A stretch of 64,000 bases of DNA, taken from the NCBI RefSeq assembly GCF_900129875.1, contig NZ_FQXC01000005.1:186001-250000 (forward strand), given 5' to 3'. The position numbers and the translations under genes were made by a program. The number at the start of each line of letters is the position of its first letter. The stretch's first letter is position 1. The stretch is from Marivita hallyeonensis. GTDB lineage: Bacteria; Pseudomonadota; Alphaproteobacteria; Rhodobacterales; Rhodobacteraceae. Shown piece after piece: positions 45,302-55,500 of this stretch. Under the pieces are notes generated by a model. It was not told the DNA's origin. It worked only from the letters and a program-made list of their open reading frames with translations, and searched no databases.

Positions 45302-45760
45302 ATGACGCGAATTATTCTCAATGGCACCGAGACGGACTTGGATGTGTCCCCGGATATGCCGCTTCTTTGGGCCTTGCGCGACAGCCTGCAGATGACCGGC
45401 ACAAAATTCGGTTGCGGTGTTGCGTTTTGCGGAGCCTGCACCGTTCATATCGATGGCATTCCGGCGCGCGCATGTCAGACCTATATCGGCGATATCGAAG
45501 GGGCAGAGGTCACAACGATCGAGGGTGTTTCGTCGCCGGAAGCGCAAGCCATTCAGGCGGCATGGGTCGAACTGCAGGTACCGCAATGCGGGTACTGCCA
45601 GTCCGGTCAAATCATGTCGGCCTCCGCATTGCTGAAAGAGACACCGAAGCCAACCGACGAAGACATCGATTTCGCGATGGATGGAAACCTGTGCCGTTGC
45701 GCCACTTACGCGCGGATCCGCAAAGCGATCCATCGCGCGGCCGAAATCTTGGAGGCCTAG
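45302..45760 (+). CDS. iorA: Molybdenum hydroxylase [2Fe-2S] subunit, IorA type
   Basis: Small electron-transfer subunit, 152 residues, of a xanthine-oxidase-family enzyme with isoquinoline-1-oxidoreductase-type architecture. The plant-type ferredoxin cluster reads [16 protein letters not shown] with the fourth cysteine at RACQT; the second, helical cluster domain has [13 protein letters not shown] and [12 protein letters not shown]. The ATG at 45302 has AGGGAGG eight bases ahead. It lies three bases before the large subunit. No FAD subunit is present, so electrons probably pass to a cytochrome or membrane acceptor. Confidence 0.92.
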   Translation: MTRIILNGTETDLDVSPDMPLLWALRDSLQMTGTKFGCGVAFCGACTVHIDGIPARACQTYIGDIEGAEVTTIEGVSSPEAQAIQAAWVELQVPQCGYCQSGQIMSASALLKETPKPTDEDIDFAMDGNLCRCATYARIRKAIHRAAEILEA

Positions 45761-45763
45761 GAC

Positions 45764-47953
45764 ATGTTTCACTACCTAGAGAAGACACTCGCGTCTCAGG
45801 TCGTTGCACCGACGCGGCGGACATTTCTAAAACTCAGCGCGGGTGCGGTCGGTGGCCTGCTGATCGGTGGCGGTGTTGCACCGATCCGCGACGCACAGGC
45901 ATCCACACCAGCCGAGGCCTTCGTTCAGCCCTTCGTGCACATTACGCCTGACAATCAAGTGACGGTCATCGTCAAGCACTTGGACATGGGACAGGGCTCT
46001 GCAAACGGCCTCGCCACGCTTGTGGCCGATGAGCTTGACGCCGATCTGTCACAGCTTAGCGTACAGCACGCACCGTCCAACCCTAACGTTTACAAGAACC
46101 TCCTCTTTGGCGTTCAGGGGACCGGCGGGTCGACGGCAATTGCCAACTCTTTTGAACAATACCGGCAGGCGGGGGCTGCGGCGAAGGCGATGATCGTGCA
46201 GGCCGCGGCCGAACGCTGGGGTGTGGAACCGGGCACGATTACGGTCTCGGCGGGCACGGTATCGGGCGGCGGTAACTCGGCGACGCTCGGAGAGCTTGCA
46301 AGTGCAGCGGCAGAACAGCCTGTTCCTGAGACCGTGTCGCTGAAAGCGCCGGAGCAATGGGTCTATATCGGCAAGGAAACACAACGCTTGGATTTGCCGG
46401 TGAAGACCCAAGGGTCCGTCGGTCTTTTCGGGATCGACCTGCAGCAGGCCGATGCGCTGACGGCGGTCACGCTGCGGCCCCCGCGCTTTGGCGCGACGGT
46501 GGCGTCGGTGGATGACGGCTCGGCCCGCGCCGTGGATGGTGTTGTCGAAGTCCTGCAGACCCCGGCAGGCGTCGTCGTTGTCGCGCAGAACATGTGGTCT
46601 GCCATGCAAGGACGGACTGCGCTTGAAGTGACATGGGACGAAACCAACGCAGAGATGCGCGGCACGGATGAGCTGGCGGCGGAGTTCTCGGCGCTTTTGG
46701 ATCAGCCCGGTAACGCGGCTCCCGCACGTGGCGATGCAGCGGGCAAGCTGGCATCAGCTGCCACGGTCATCGAAGCGGATTACAGCTTTCCCTATCTAAA
46801 CCATGGCCAGATGGAGCCGCTGAACGCGACCGTGATGTTCGACGGGGAAAAGGCCGAATTCTGGTTTGGATCTCAGATTCAGACACTGGACCACAACGTG
46901 GCTGCCGCGGTTCTGGGGATCGACTTCCCGAATGTCTCGATCAACACGATGTTTGCGGGCGGGTCCTTTGGTCGTCGCGCGACACCGGACGCCCACCTGA
47001 CCGCCGAGGCGGCGATGGTGGTCAAGGCGTGGTTCGACGCGACGGGCGAAGCGCGCCCGATTAAGCTTGTGTTCACCCGTGAAGACGACATGGCATCCGG
47101 ATATTTCCGGCCGATGCATATGCACCGCGTGCGCGCCGGAGTGGACGAGAATGGCATGATCTCGGGTTGGGAGCATCGTGTCGTTGGACAGGGCATCATG
47201 ATCGGCACCCCGTTTGAGGCCTTCACGGTCAAGGATGGCGTCGACCATTCCTCGGTCGAAGGCGCTGCAGATACGACTTATGATCTGCCGGATTTCGCGC
47301 TGGACACCCATCATCCCACGGTCGGAATCCCGGTCCTGTGGTGGCGGGCGGTCGGCCACACCCATACGGCCTTCGTGATGGAGACCATGATGGACGAACT
47401 GGCCGAGGCGGCGGGGATCGATCCTGTGGCGTTCCGCCTCAACCACCTGACTTCGGATGCGCGCCTCGCGGGTGTTCTGCGCGAAGCCGCCGACCGTGTC
47501 GGTCCGGCTCCGGACGGCACACACCGGGGCATCGCCGTGCACAAGAGCTTCAACACCTATGTGGCGGAAATCGCCGACGTTCGCCTGCGCGAAGACGGCA
47601 CGGTGAAAGTCGAGCAGGTGACCTGTGCGATTGATTGCGGTGTCGCTGTGAACCCGGACAATATCCGCGCACAGGTTGAAGGGGGTCTAGGCTTCGGCCT
47701 GTCCGCGGTTCTGCGCGAAGAGATCACTCTGACCGATGGGCAGGTGGATCAGTTGAACTATCCCGACTATCCGCCCTTGCGGATCAGCGACATGCCAACC
47801 GTGGACGTCCACATCGTCGCCTCCGCCGAGGCACCCACCGGGGTAGGGGAGCCCGCGACGCCGCCTATCGGACCGGCAGTTGCCAATGCAATCTACCGCG
47901 CGACCGGTCAACGTATCCGGTCACTGCCGCTGACGAAACACGGGTTGGCATAA
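45764..47953 (+). CDS. iorB: Molybdenum hydroxylase large subunit, IorB type, Tat-exported
   Basis: Catalytic subunit of 729 residues binding molybdenum cytosine-dinucleotide cofactor and hydroxylating an aldehyde or N-heteroaromatic. A twin-arginine signal, [13 protein letters not shown], near residue 16 and a hydrophobic stretch to about AQA, residue 46, predict periplasmic export with IorA carried along. Cofactor text includes [42 protein letters not shown] and the late [17 protein letters not shown] with the catalytic glutamate (GVGE). No cofactor-insertion chaperone (XdhC-like) is in the window. Substrate unknown. Confidence 0.92.
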   Translation: MFHYLEKTLASQVVAPTRRTFLKLSAGAVGGLLIGGGVAPIRDAQASTPAEAFVQPFVHITPDNQVTVIVKHLDMGQGSANGLATLVADELDADLSQLSVQHAPSNPNVYKNLLFGVQGTGGSTAIANSFEQYRQAGAAAKAMIVQAAAERWGVEPGTITVSAGTVSGGGNSATLGELASAAAEQPVPETVSLKAPEQWVYIGKETQRLDLPVKTQGSVGLFGIDLQQADALTAVTLRPPRFGATVASVDDGSARAVDGVVEVLQTPAGVVVVAQNMWSAMQGRTALEVTWDETNAEMRGTDELAAEFSALLDQPGNAAPARGDAAGKLASAATVIEADYSFPYLNHGQMEPLNATVMFDGEKAEFWFGSQIQTLDHNVAAAVLGIDFPNVSINTMFAGGSFGRRATPDAHLTAEAAMVVKAWFDATGEARPIKLVFTREDDMASGYFRPMHMHRVRAGVDENGMISGWEHRVVGQGIMIGTPFEAFTVKDGVDHSSVEGAADTTYDLPDFALDTHHPTVGIPVLWWRAVGHTHTAFVMETMMDELAEAAGIDPVAFRLNHLTSDARLAGVLREAADRVGPAPDGTHRGIAVHKSFNTYVAEIADVRLREDGTVKVEQVTCAIDCGVAVNPDNIRAQVEGGLGFGLSAVLREEITLTDGQVDQLNYPDYPPLRISDMPTVDVHIVASAEAPTGVGEPATPPIGPAVANAIYRATGQRIRSLPLTKHGLA

Positions 47954-47970
47954 CCGGGCAACATCCGATC

Positions 47971-48004
47971 AAGACGGTCCTCAGGGGCCGTCTTTTCCTT
48001 TTGG
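47971..48004 (+). terminator. Intrinsic terminator after iorB
   Basis: AAGACGGTCC (47971-47980) pairs with GGGCCGTCTT (47985-47994), ten pairs with one T-G, around a four-base loop and is followed by TTCCTTTTGG. It sits 18 bases after the iorB stop. Confidence 0.85.
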
Positions 48005-48135
48005 ACCACCCGCATCCGGATGACGCCGGGGCGTTTCACCTCTTGTTCTCCGATTTTCCCGAACGTCACAATCGACACGCCACAGAATATGCGTAGTGTC
48101 CCTGAAAATGCGTGTGACCGATCGGGGAGGGATTG

Positions 48136-49857
48136 ATGACACTTGAGGATCGGCCTTGGACGGCGTTTTACGGCCCGGGCGTACGAACCGATATTGAAAG
48201 CCCATCGTATCGTACGATCGGCGATTTGATCGGTTCTGTCGCGGACACGTTTGGATCGGCCCCGGCCTTTACGACCTGTTTACCCAACGGGATGAACGGC
48301 ACACTGACCTTCGACCAAGTCGACGAGATGTCCGACGCCTTTGCGGTCTATCTGCGTGAGGTGGCGGGTCTGACACAGGGCGACCGCGTCGCGCTGCAGA
48401 TGCCGAACTGCCTTAGCTTTCCGGTCGCGGCTTTCGGTATTCTGAAGGCGGGCTGCATCCTCGTTAACGTCAATCCGCTCTACACGGCCGACGAGATGGC
48501 GAAGCAATTCTCGGATGCGAAGCCGCACGCGCTGGTGATCGTCGACATGTTCGCGGACAAGATCCCGCAAGCCACCCGGGGACATCCGATCCCGAATATT
48601 GTGGTAACACGGGTTGCCGAATTCCTCCCGTCCATGCCGCGTGGCATCGTCGGCTTGGTGCAGAAATACTGGGACAAGTCCGTCAAACCGATCGAGGTCG
48701 CCCATATCCGCCTTCCCGACGCGCTCGAAGCGGGTCGTGCACACAAACAGGCGGAGAAGGTCGAGGTGGACGGCTACAATCAGTCCGTGAAGCCCGACGA
48801 CGTCGCATGCCTTCAATACACTGGTGGGACCACAGGCGTGGCCAAAGGTGCGATGCTGACGCACTCTAATCTGATCATGAACATGGAACAGACGATGGAG
48901 CTCATCGCGGGGGTCAAGAAGGGTGAGGAAGTGGCCCTGACTGCCCTGCCGATGTACCACATCTTTGCGTTCACAGTGAATTTGCTGGGGTTCTATTGGC
49001 TTGGGGCGCAGAACATCCTGATCCCGAACCCGCGGCCTCTGTCGAACCTCAAACGGGCGTTCGAAAACTACAAGATCACCTGGATGAGCGGCGTGAACAC
49101 CTTGTTCAACGGGCTGACCAACGAGGTGTGGTTCAATGACAGCCCGCCGAAGTATCTCAAGTTTGCGTCGGCCGGTGGCATGGCTTTGCAGTCCGCTGTC
49201 GCAGAAAAATGGGAAGCGGTGACAGGTAAGCCAGTCCTGCAAGGGTATGGTCTGACCGAAACCTCTCCGGTTCTGACCTTCAACCCGCTTGGCAAGACGC
49301 GTGACGGGTCCATCGGTGTGCCGGTGCCGTCGACTCTGGTGACATGCCTGTCGGATGATGGCGTCCCGGTCCAGATCGGCCAAAGCGGTGAGATCGCGGC
49401 CAAAGGCCCGCAGATCATGGCGGGTTACTGGAACAAGCCCGACGAAACCGCGAAGGTCATGAAGGACGGCTGGTTCCTGACCGGCGACATCGGCGTGATG
49501 GACACGGACGGGTACTTCCGGATCGTGGATCGCAAGAAGGACATGGTCGTCGTCTCGGGCTTCAACGTCTATCCAAACGAGATCGAAGATTGCCTGGCCA
49601 CCCACCCGGGTATCCTTGAAGCCGCCGTGATCGGTGTCCCGGATGACGCAACCGGTGAGGCAGTCAAGGCCTTCGTCGTAAAGCGCGACAGTGGCTTGAC
49701 GGAAGCAGAGATCAGGACCCACTGCAAAGAGCATCTGACCGCCTACAAAGTACCCAAACGCGTCGAATTCCGCGATGAGCTGCCGAAGTCGAACGTTGGG
49801 AAGATCCTCAGAAAAGACCTGCGCGCCGAAGAGCTTGCGCAATTGGCGGCGGAGTAA
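48136..49857 (+). CDS. fadD: Long-chain acyl-CoA ligase (AMP-forming)
   Basis: Activates a fatty or aryl acid with ATP and CoA, 573 residues. ANL-family motifs are complete: P-loop LQYTGGTTGVAKGAML near residue 225, GYGLTETSPVL near residue 375, GWFLTGDIG, DRKKDMVVVSGFNVYPNEIE and the C-terminal catalytic lysine in KSNVGKILRKDLR. GGGGAGG stands five bases before the ATG at 48136. The gene precedes a BASS symporter by five bases, so uptake and activation of an organic acid may be linked. The text resembles bacterial FadD, but chain length cannot be read. Confidence 0.9.
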   Translation: MTLEDRPWTAFYGPGVRTDIESPSYRTIGDLIGSVADTFGSAPAFTTCLPNGMNGTLTFDQVDEMSDAFAVYLREVAGLTQGDRVALQMPNCLSFPVAAFGILKAGCILVNVNPLYTADEMAKQFSDAKPHALVIVDMFADKIPQATRGHPIPNIVVTRVAEFLPSMPRGIVGLVQKYWDKSVKPIEVAHIRLPDALEAGRAHKQAEKVEVDGYNQSVKPDDVACLQYTGGTTGVAKGAMLTHSNLIMNMEQTMELIAGVKKGEEVALTALPMYHIFAFTVNLLGFYWLGAQNILIPNPRPLSNLKRAFENYKITWMSGVNTLFNGLTNEVWFNDSPPKYLKFASAGGMALQSAVAEKWEAVTGKPVLQGYGLTETSPVLTFNPLGKTRDGSIGVPVPSTLVTCLSDDGVPVQIGQSGEIAAKGPQIMAGYWNKPDETAKVMKDGWFLTGDIGVMDTDGYFRIVDRKKDMVVVSGFNVYPNEIEDCLATHPGILEAAVIGVPDDATGEAVKAFVVKRDSGLTEAEIRTHCKEHLTAYKVPKRVEFRDELPKSNVGKILRKDLRAEELAQLAAE

Positions 49858-49862
49858 GCGCA

Positions 49863-50744
49863 ATGGTTGGAGCATTCGAACAGGCGCTTCTGGCGCTCAT
49901 GATCTTCGTCATCATGCTGGGCATGGGCGCGTCCCTGACCCCGCGGGACTTCTACCTCGCCCTGCGCCGGCCCTACGGCCTCGCCATCGGTGTGATTTCT
50001 CAATACGGCTTCATGCCGTTTATCGGGTTCCTGCTGATCACGCTCTTGCCTCTGCCCGAGGCGATTGCAGTCGGCGTGCTGATCATGGCCTGCATGCCGG
50101 GTGGAACTACGTCCAACATCTTCACCTATTTCTCGAAGGGCAATCTCGCGCTTTCGGTGCTCATGACCGTCACTTCGACCGTCTTCGGCGTACTTCTGAT
50201 CCCGATCATCCTCGTGATTTATTCGGCGGCGCTTGACCTCGAAATCCCGCGCGAGAACATCATCGCGACGCTGGTCCTGCTGCTCGTGCCTGTTGCCATC
50301 GGCATGCTGCTGCGCAAGTTCAATGCAAATGTCGGCGCGGTGACCGAATTCATGGGTTCGGCGCTCGCGCTGTTCTTCATTCTCTTCATCATGCTCAGCT
50401 GGATCCCGCGCAACTGGCAGTTCCTCGTGACAACGACGCCAGCGACCTATGTCGCCGCCATTGGTCTGGGTCTTTTCGGGATCACCATCGGGTATCTCTT
50501 TGCGCGCGCTTTGAAACTGCACCCGCGCAATGCACGCACTGTGGCGTTGGAGACAGGTATCCAGAATGGCCCGCTTGCCATCGCGATCATCGCCTTCACC
50601 TTTGCCGGCTCCGAGGCGCAAAGCTACATGGCGGTGCCGGCGCTCTATTCGCTGTTCATCGTGATCGTATCGACGCTGGTCACGCTCGTCTTCCGCCGGG
50701 CCAACACAGCGGCGGAACAGAAGATGCCGGACAGCCTTCTTTAA
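49863..50744 (+). CDS. Bile acid:sodium symporter (BASS) family transporter
   Basis: Membrane symporter of 293 residues with nine or ten hydrophobic segments. Family blocks are MLGMGASLTPRDFYLALRRPYGLAIGVISQYGFMPFIGF, LIMACMPGGTTSNIFTYFSKGNLALSV (first-half crossover region) and VALETGIQNGPLAIAI (E-x-G-x-Q-N sodium-site motif in the second half). It is co-transcribed with the acyl-CoA ligase. Its stop codon overlaps that of the convergent TetR gene within TTAA. Confidence 0.9.
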   Translation: MVGAFEQALLALMIFVIMLGMGASLTPRDFYLALRRPYGLAIGVISQYGFMPFIGFLLITLLPLPEAIAVGVLIMACMPGGTTSNIFTYFSKGNLALSVLMTVTSTVFGVLLIPIILVIYSAALDLEIPRENIIATLVLLLVPVAIGMLLRKFNANVGAVTEFMGSALALFFILFIMLSWIPRNWQFLVTTTPATYVAAIGLGLFGITIGYLFARALKLHPRNARTVALETGIQNGPLAIAIIAFTFAGSEAQSYMAVPALYSLFIVIVSTLVTLVFRRANTAAEQKMPDSLL

Positions 50745-51361
50745 TCCTTGGGATCGTGCATCACGCGATGCGCGATCTCTCGCAGCACACTCTCGTGATC
50801 AATCTGCAGATCTGTCTTGGTCAGTTTTCCGTCGATCTGCAGGAACGACAGCCCGTGCACAAAGCTCCACAAAAGAAACGCCTTGTTGATGTCCGACGCG
50901 GTGACCTCGTTACGCCCAAAGCATTTCGCAACCTCTTTCTGCACATCCGAGAAGATCTGATCGCCCATCTGGACCAGTTCCTCGTGTTCGTCGTGGTCTT
51001 CGGAAAGCCCGAACATCAAACGAAACACTCCTGGTTCGGCCGCCGCGAAGCGCGTGTAGACGCGACCCAGGGCGATGATCCGTTCGATCGAACCCGGCGG
51101 ATGGGGTTCCAGTTCTTCCATCATTTGCTGGTGCTGACGAAGCATTCCACCCAACGCCACGGCCCGAAGCATTTCACCCTTGTTTTTGAAATGCTTGTAC
51201 GGTGCGGCTGTCGATACGCCAGCTTCGCGGCATGCCTCCGAAACCGAAAAATGATCGGGCCCCTTGGTCTCGACCAGACGACGGGTTGCTTCGATAAGCT
51301 GTGCCCGCAGATCGCCGTGGTGGTAGGTGCCTCTTTTCGCGTCGATTTCCAGTTTTTCCAT
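50741..51361 (-). CDS. TetR-family repressor, probable regulator of adjacent RND pump
   Basis: Repressor of 206 residues. The N-terminal helix-turn-helix is YHHGDLRAQLIEATRRLVETKGPDHFSVSEACREAGVSTAAPYKHFKNKGEML (TetR text, residues about 11-63); the C-terminal ligand and dimer domain resembles the TetR_C_33/WHG type (AAEPGVFRLMFG). I chose the ATG at 51361 (MEKLEID); the longer frame would run into the operator. Divergent from the efflux operon with clear palindromes between, so autoregulation and pump repression are likely. The effector is probably a pump substrate. Confidence 0.92.
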   Translation of the reverse strand: MEKLEIDAKRGTYHHGDLRAQLIEATRRLVETKGPDHFSVSEACREAGVSTAAPYKHFKNKGEMLRAVALGGMLRQHQQMMEELEPHPPGSIERIIALGRVYTRFAAAEPGVFRLMFGLSEDHDEHEELVQMGDQIFSDVQKEVAKCFGRNEVTASDINKAFLLWSFVHGLSFLQIDGKLTKTDLQIDHESVLREIAHRVMHDPKD

Positions 51362-51390
51362 GATCTGATGTCTTTCAGACAGCGTAATGC

Positions 51391-51432
51391 TTGTCAAAGT
51401 AAGAGTGACTAACATATGTTAGAGTCTCTAAC
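51391..51432 (+). promoter_or_regulatory. Promoter with overlapping TetR operator palindromes
   Basis: TTGTCA (51391-51396) and TATGTT (51415-51420), 18 bases apart, look like -35 and -10 boxes for the efflux operon. Over them lie CTAACATATGTTAG (51409-51422), a perfect 14-base palindrome, and GTTAGAGTCTCTAAC (51418-51432), a perfect seven-base-arm palindrome sharing GTTAG. Half-site axes repeat at about ten bases. A bound repressor would cover the -10 box and the start of transcription. Confidence 0.75.
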
Positions 51433-51450
51433 ATTGCGAGGGCTGCCGCC

Positions 51451-52590
51451 ATGAGTGACGCAACAAAACCATCTTTTCTCAGACGCGCAGGGCGATGGGT
51501 GATCTCAACAACACTCACTCTAAGCGTCGTCGCAGCAGCCGGTGCAGCGGTTTTCTTTGGAGCCAATACACTTGCAGAGCGTGCCGAGGCGATTGAACCA
51601 CCGGTCGAAGCGGACCTGACGAAAGTGTCTGTGTCCCCGATCCGCATCGAAAGCAGATACACTGTCCCGCGCCGGTTCGTTGGCCAAGTCGAATCCGGTG
51701 CAAACGTTGCGCTTTCGTTCGAACTCGGTGGGCGGTTGACTGATCTGCTCGTCGAAGAAGGGGACAGCGTCACCAAGGGACAGGAAATAGCACGTCTCGA
51801 TACGGCCCTGCTCGAAGCGGAACGTACACGTCTTGGGGCGTCACGCTCGGCCACTGCCTCGCAGCTCGACTTCGCGGAAAGCCGCGTTGTGCGGGCGGAG
51901 GCACTTCGCGAGGAAGGCTTCGCCAGTCAAGAGGCGCTGGACCAGGCGCGCTCCACCCGGGATGAGTTGCGCAACCGGATTGCTGAAATCGATGCGGCCC
52001 TGACGTCGGTGCGTATCAATATCGATAAATCCGTTTTGTACGCGCCGTTCGACGGTCAGGTTGGTGCACAGTCGGTCGATGGCGGTGAAACACTTGCCGC
52101 CGGTCAGGCGGTTTTGACGCTGCTGGAAACGGGCACGCCGGAAGTTCGCGTTGGCCTGCCGTTGTCATTGTCCCCGGACATTCTGAAGGACGCGCAAGTC
52201 GATGTGGGCGGTACGGTTTATCCTGCCCGTCTGCGCCATTTGCGCCCTGACATTGATCCCGTCACACGGACCCGGACCGCGCTGTTCGAGATCGAAGCGA
52301 CGAGTGCGCCAATTTTTGGACAGACAGCAACTCTGATGCTGCAAACCGAAAAGGCCATTGAGGGTGCCTGGGTGCCGCTTGATGCACTGCGCGAAGGCTC
52401 TGGCAGTGTCTGGACCGTTCTGGTCGTGGAGGACGGTGTTGTGCGTAACGCGGCTGTCGAAGTGCTGCATGCGGAAGAAACTCGCGTGTACGTGCAGGGC
52501 ACATTTGAGGACGGCACACCTCTGATCGACACGGGCGCCCATCGCGTGGTGCCGGGACAAGCGGTTCAAGTCCTCGACGCGGAAGGCTGA
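51451..52590 (+). CDS. RND efflux periplasmic adaptor (membrane fusion protein)
   Basis: HlyD/AcrA-type adaptor, 379 residues, linking the inner-membrane pump to an outer-membrane channel. A single N-terminal hydrophobic segment (STTLTLSVVAAAGAAVFFG, residues about 20-38) anchors it and no lipobox cysteine is present. The lipoyl half-motif RRFVGQVESGANVALSFELGGRLTDLLVEEGDSVTKGQEIARLD is followed by a coiled-coil hairpin of about residues 115-190, then VLYAPFDGQVGAQSVDGGETLAAGQAVLTL. First gene of the TetR-controlled operon, four bases before the pump gene. No TolC-type gene is nearby. Confidence 0.93.
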   Translation: MSDATKPSFLRRAGRWVISTTLTLSVVAAAGAAVFFGANTLAERAEAIEPPVEADLTKVSVSPIRIESRYTVPRRFVGQVESGANVALSFELGGRLTDLLVEEGDSVTKGQEIARLDTALLEAERTRLGASRSATASQLDFAESRVVRAEALREEGFASQEALDQARSTRDELRNRIAEIDAALTSVRINIDKSVLYAPFDGQVGAQSVDGGETLAAGQAVLTLLETGTPEVRVGLPLSLSPDILKDAQVDVGGTVYPARLRHLRPDIDPVTRTRTALFEIEATSAPIFGQTATLMLQTEKAIEGAWVPLDALREGSGSVWTVLVVEDGVVRNAAVEVLHAEETRVYVQGTFEDGTPLIDTGAHRVVPGQAVQVLDAEG

Positions 52591-52594
52591 TCAA

Positions 52595-55500
52595 ATGCAA
52601 ACCCTGACCTTCCGCCAGCCCCGTCTTGTCGCTCTCATCCTTCTGGTGCTGATCTCTGCCGGGCTGTCATCTTTCCTATCGCTAGGGCGTCAGGAAGACC
52701 CGACAATCACCAACCTTTTCGCAACCGTGACAACCAGCTTCCCCGGCGCCGATCCGGCACGGGTCGAAGCGCTTGTCACAAGTGAGATCGAAGAAGAATT
52801 GCGCGAGATCGCCGAGGTCGATGTCATCGAATCCGTGTCACGCACCGGAGTGTCTGTGGTGTCGGTCGAGCTTCTGGAAACGCTGGACGAAGCCACCATC
52901 GAGCAGATCTGGTCCGAAGCGCGCGATGCGGTGGAGGACGCGCGCCGAAATTTCCCGGCAGGCGTGCAGCCGCCCGAATTCAACGCAGAAGGCATCAGCG
53001 CCTACTCCGCCGTCATCGCAGTGACCGCAGATCACGTCGGTGTGCCGATCACGCTGGCCCATGCGCACGCGGAAGCCTTGGCCGATCGTTTGCGCGCGAT
53101 CCCGTCGACCCGCGCAGTGGACCTGTTCGGAGAGCCGGACGAAGAAGTGCTCATTCAGGTGGACCCCGAAGCGGCGGCAGCTCTTGGGCTGACCACAGCA
53201 GAAATTTCGCAACGCATTTCCGCCGCAGATGGCAAGGTACAGGCGGGGCGGGTGCAAGGGGCGCAATCCGACCTGACGATCAATATCTCGGGCGAAATCG
53301 AGGCTCTGGATCGCGTCGGTCGAGTGGTTCTGCGCGAAAACGAAGACGGCGCGTCCGTTGTGCTCTCCGACATTGCCACGATCACGCGCGGCGCGCGTGC
53401 CCCTGCCGAAGAACTGGCCTTGGCCAACGGCCGGCCGGCCGTTCTGGTCGGTGTCTTGGCGCAAGACGGCGTTCAGATTGACCGCTGGATGGGGTTCGTT
53501 CGCGATGAGCTTGCCGCTGGAGAGGACATGATCCCGGTCGGGTTGTCCGAAATCCTCATGTTCGATCAAAGCACCTATACGGCGGATCGCTTGGCCGAAG
53601 TCGGTTTCAACATGGCCATTGGTGTTAGCCTCGTTGTTGCAGTGCTCTTCATCACGCTAGGGGTGCGGGCCGCAGCCATTGTGGCGTTGGTGCTGCCCGT
53701 TGTGTCACTTGCGACCTTGGCTTCGATGAACTTCATCGGTCTGCCAATTCATCAGATGTCGGTGACCGGTCTCATTGTGGCGCTGGGCCTCTTGGTGGAC
53801 GCGGCTATCGTCATGGTCGATGAAGTGCGGCAACGGCTCGCGAAAGGCATGGCGCGCGAAGAGGCGGTGGGGGACGCCGTCAAACGGCTTGCAGCACCGC
53901 TTTTGGCGTCAACTGTAACCACGGCGCTCAGCTTTACGCCGATGATCCTTCTGCCCGGCCCGGCGGGCGACTTCGTCGGCTCCATCGCAATTGCCGTGGT
54001 GCTGATGCTGATCTGGTCGCTCATCGTGGCGCTGACAGTGACCCCGGCTCTGGCAGGGTGGTTCCTGCGAGAGAACAAGGCCGCAGGTCTCTCCGTTCCG
54101 ATGTTTGGGCGCGCATTCGAGGCGTCCATTCGGTGGTCTGTCGCGAACCCCGTCAAATCCATCGCTCTGGCGTTGATCCTCCCGGTGACGGGGTTCGCGG
54201 CATTCCCGACCCTTACCGCGCAGTTCTTTCCCGGGGTGGAACGCGATCAGTTCTACCTTGAGGTTGAAATGCCCCCGGGCACTGCAATTGCGGAAACCGC
54301 CGAGGTGGCAAAAGGCATCGACCGGTTGCTGCAAGACGAGGCAGGGATCGACCGTGTGTATTGGTCCATCGGTAAATCAGGACCTGCGTTCTACTACAAC
54401 ATCACTGGCGGGCGCAGTCAGGAGCCGGGTTACGCGCAGGCGATGATCAAGACCGCGACAGCAGAGGACGCCGCGCGCCTTGTGCCTGGTCTGCAGGCCG
54501 AACTCGACAGCAGCTATCCGCAAGCCCGGATCATCGTGCGTGACCTGGTGCAGGGACCGCCGGTCGCGGCACCGGTCGAGGTCCGTCTCGTCGGGTCCGA
54601 CCTCGACACGTTGCGCGATCTGGGGGCTGAGGCGCGGGCGCTGATGGCGGACTTGCCACTGGTCACACAGGTGCGGGCTGGCGTCACTGGTGGCGCGCCG
54701 CAGGTGCGGTTCGAGATCGATGAGACGAAGGCCCGCCTTCTTGGCTTCAACGTGACCGATATCGCGGCGCAGTTGGAGACGAGCCTTGTTGGCAGCGAAG
54801 GCGGCAGCCTTGTCGAGGGCACAGATCAGCTTTCCGTCCGCGTACGCCTCGGTGACGCGACGCGCAGCGACCTGGCGGCGATCAGTGACCTCCCGATTCT
54901 GTTGCCCGGCGCCGGTGCCGTGTCAGCGGGCGGCGCGATGCCCGTTGTGCCATTGTCAGAGCTTGCAACGCCGGTCATCGAACCGGCGGAAAGCGTGATT
55001 ACCCGCCGCAACGGCGAACGCGTGAACACCGTGCAGGCTTACATCGTGCCGGGAGTTCTGCCGGAGGAGGCATTGCAATCAGTGCTGGCGTCACTGGACG
55101 AACGCGGGTTTGAGATGCCCGCCGGTTACCGCATGGAATTGGGCGGCGACTCTGACGCGCGGTCGAACACGGTGGGCAACCTGTTGGCTTCCGTAGGTCT
55201 TATCGTCACCCTGACCATCGCGGCGATCGCGTTGACCTTCAACTCCTTCCGTTTGACGGCCGTTGCTCTGGTCGTCTGCGTGCTCTCGGCTGGGCTTTCG
55301 ATGCTGTCGCTTGCCGTGATGCAATACCCGTTCGGGATCAATGCGATCATCGGCGTGATCGGCTCTATCGGCGTGTCCATCAATGCGGCGATCATCATTC
55401 TGACAGGCTTGAAAGCTGATCCCGAGGCACTTTCCGGCGACCATGACGCGATGGCTCGGGTCGTGACCGGGTCCAGTCGACACATCATCTCGACGACGAT

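Noticed and set aside
48280-49875. 531-codon minus-strand frame opposite the acyl-CoA ligase
   Set aside because: Shadow of a clear ANL-family gene; composition is that of an antisense frame.
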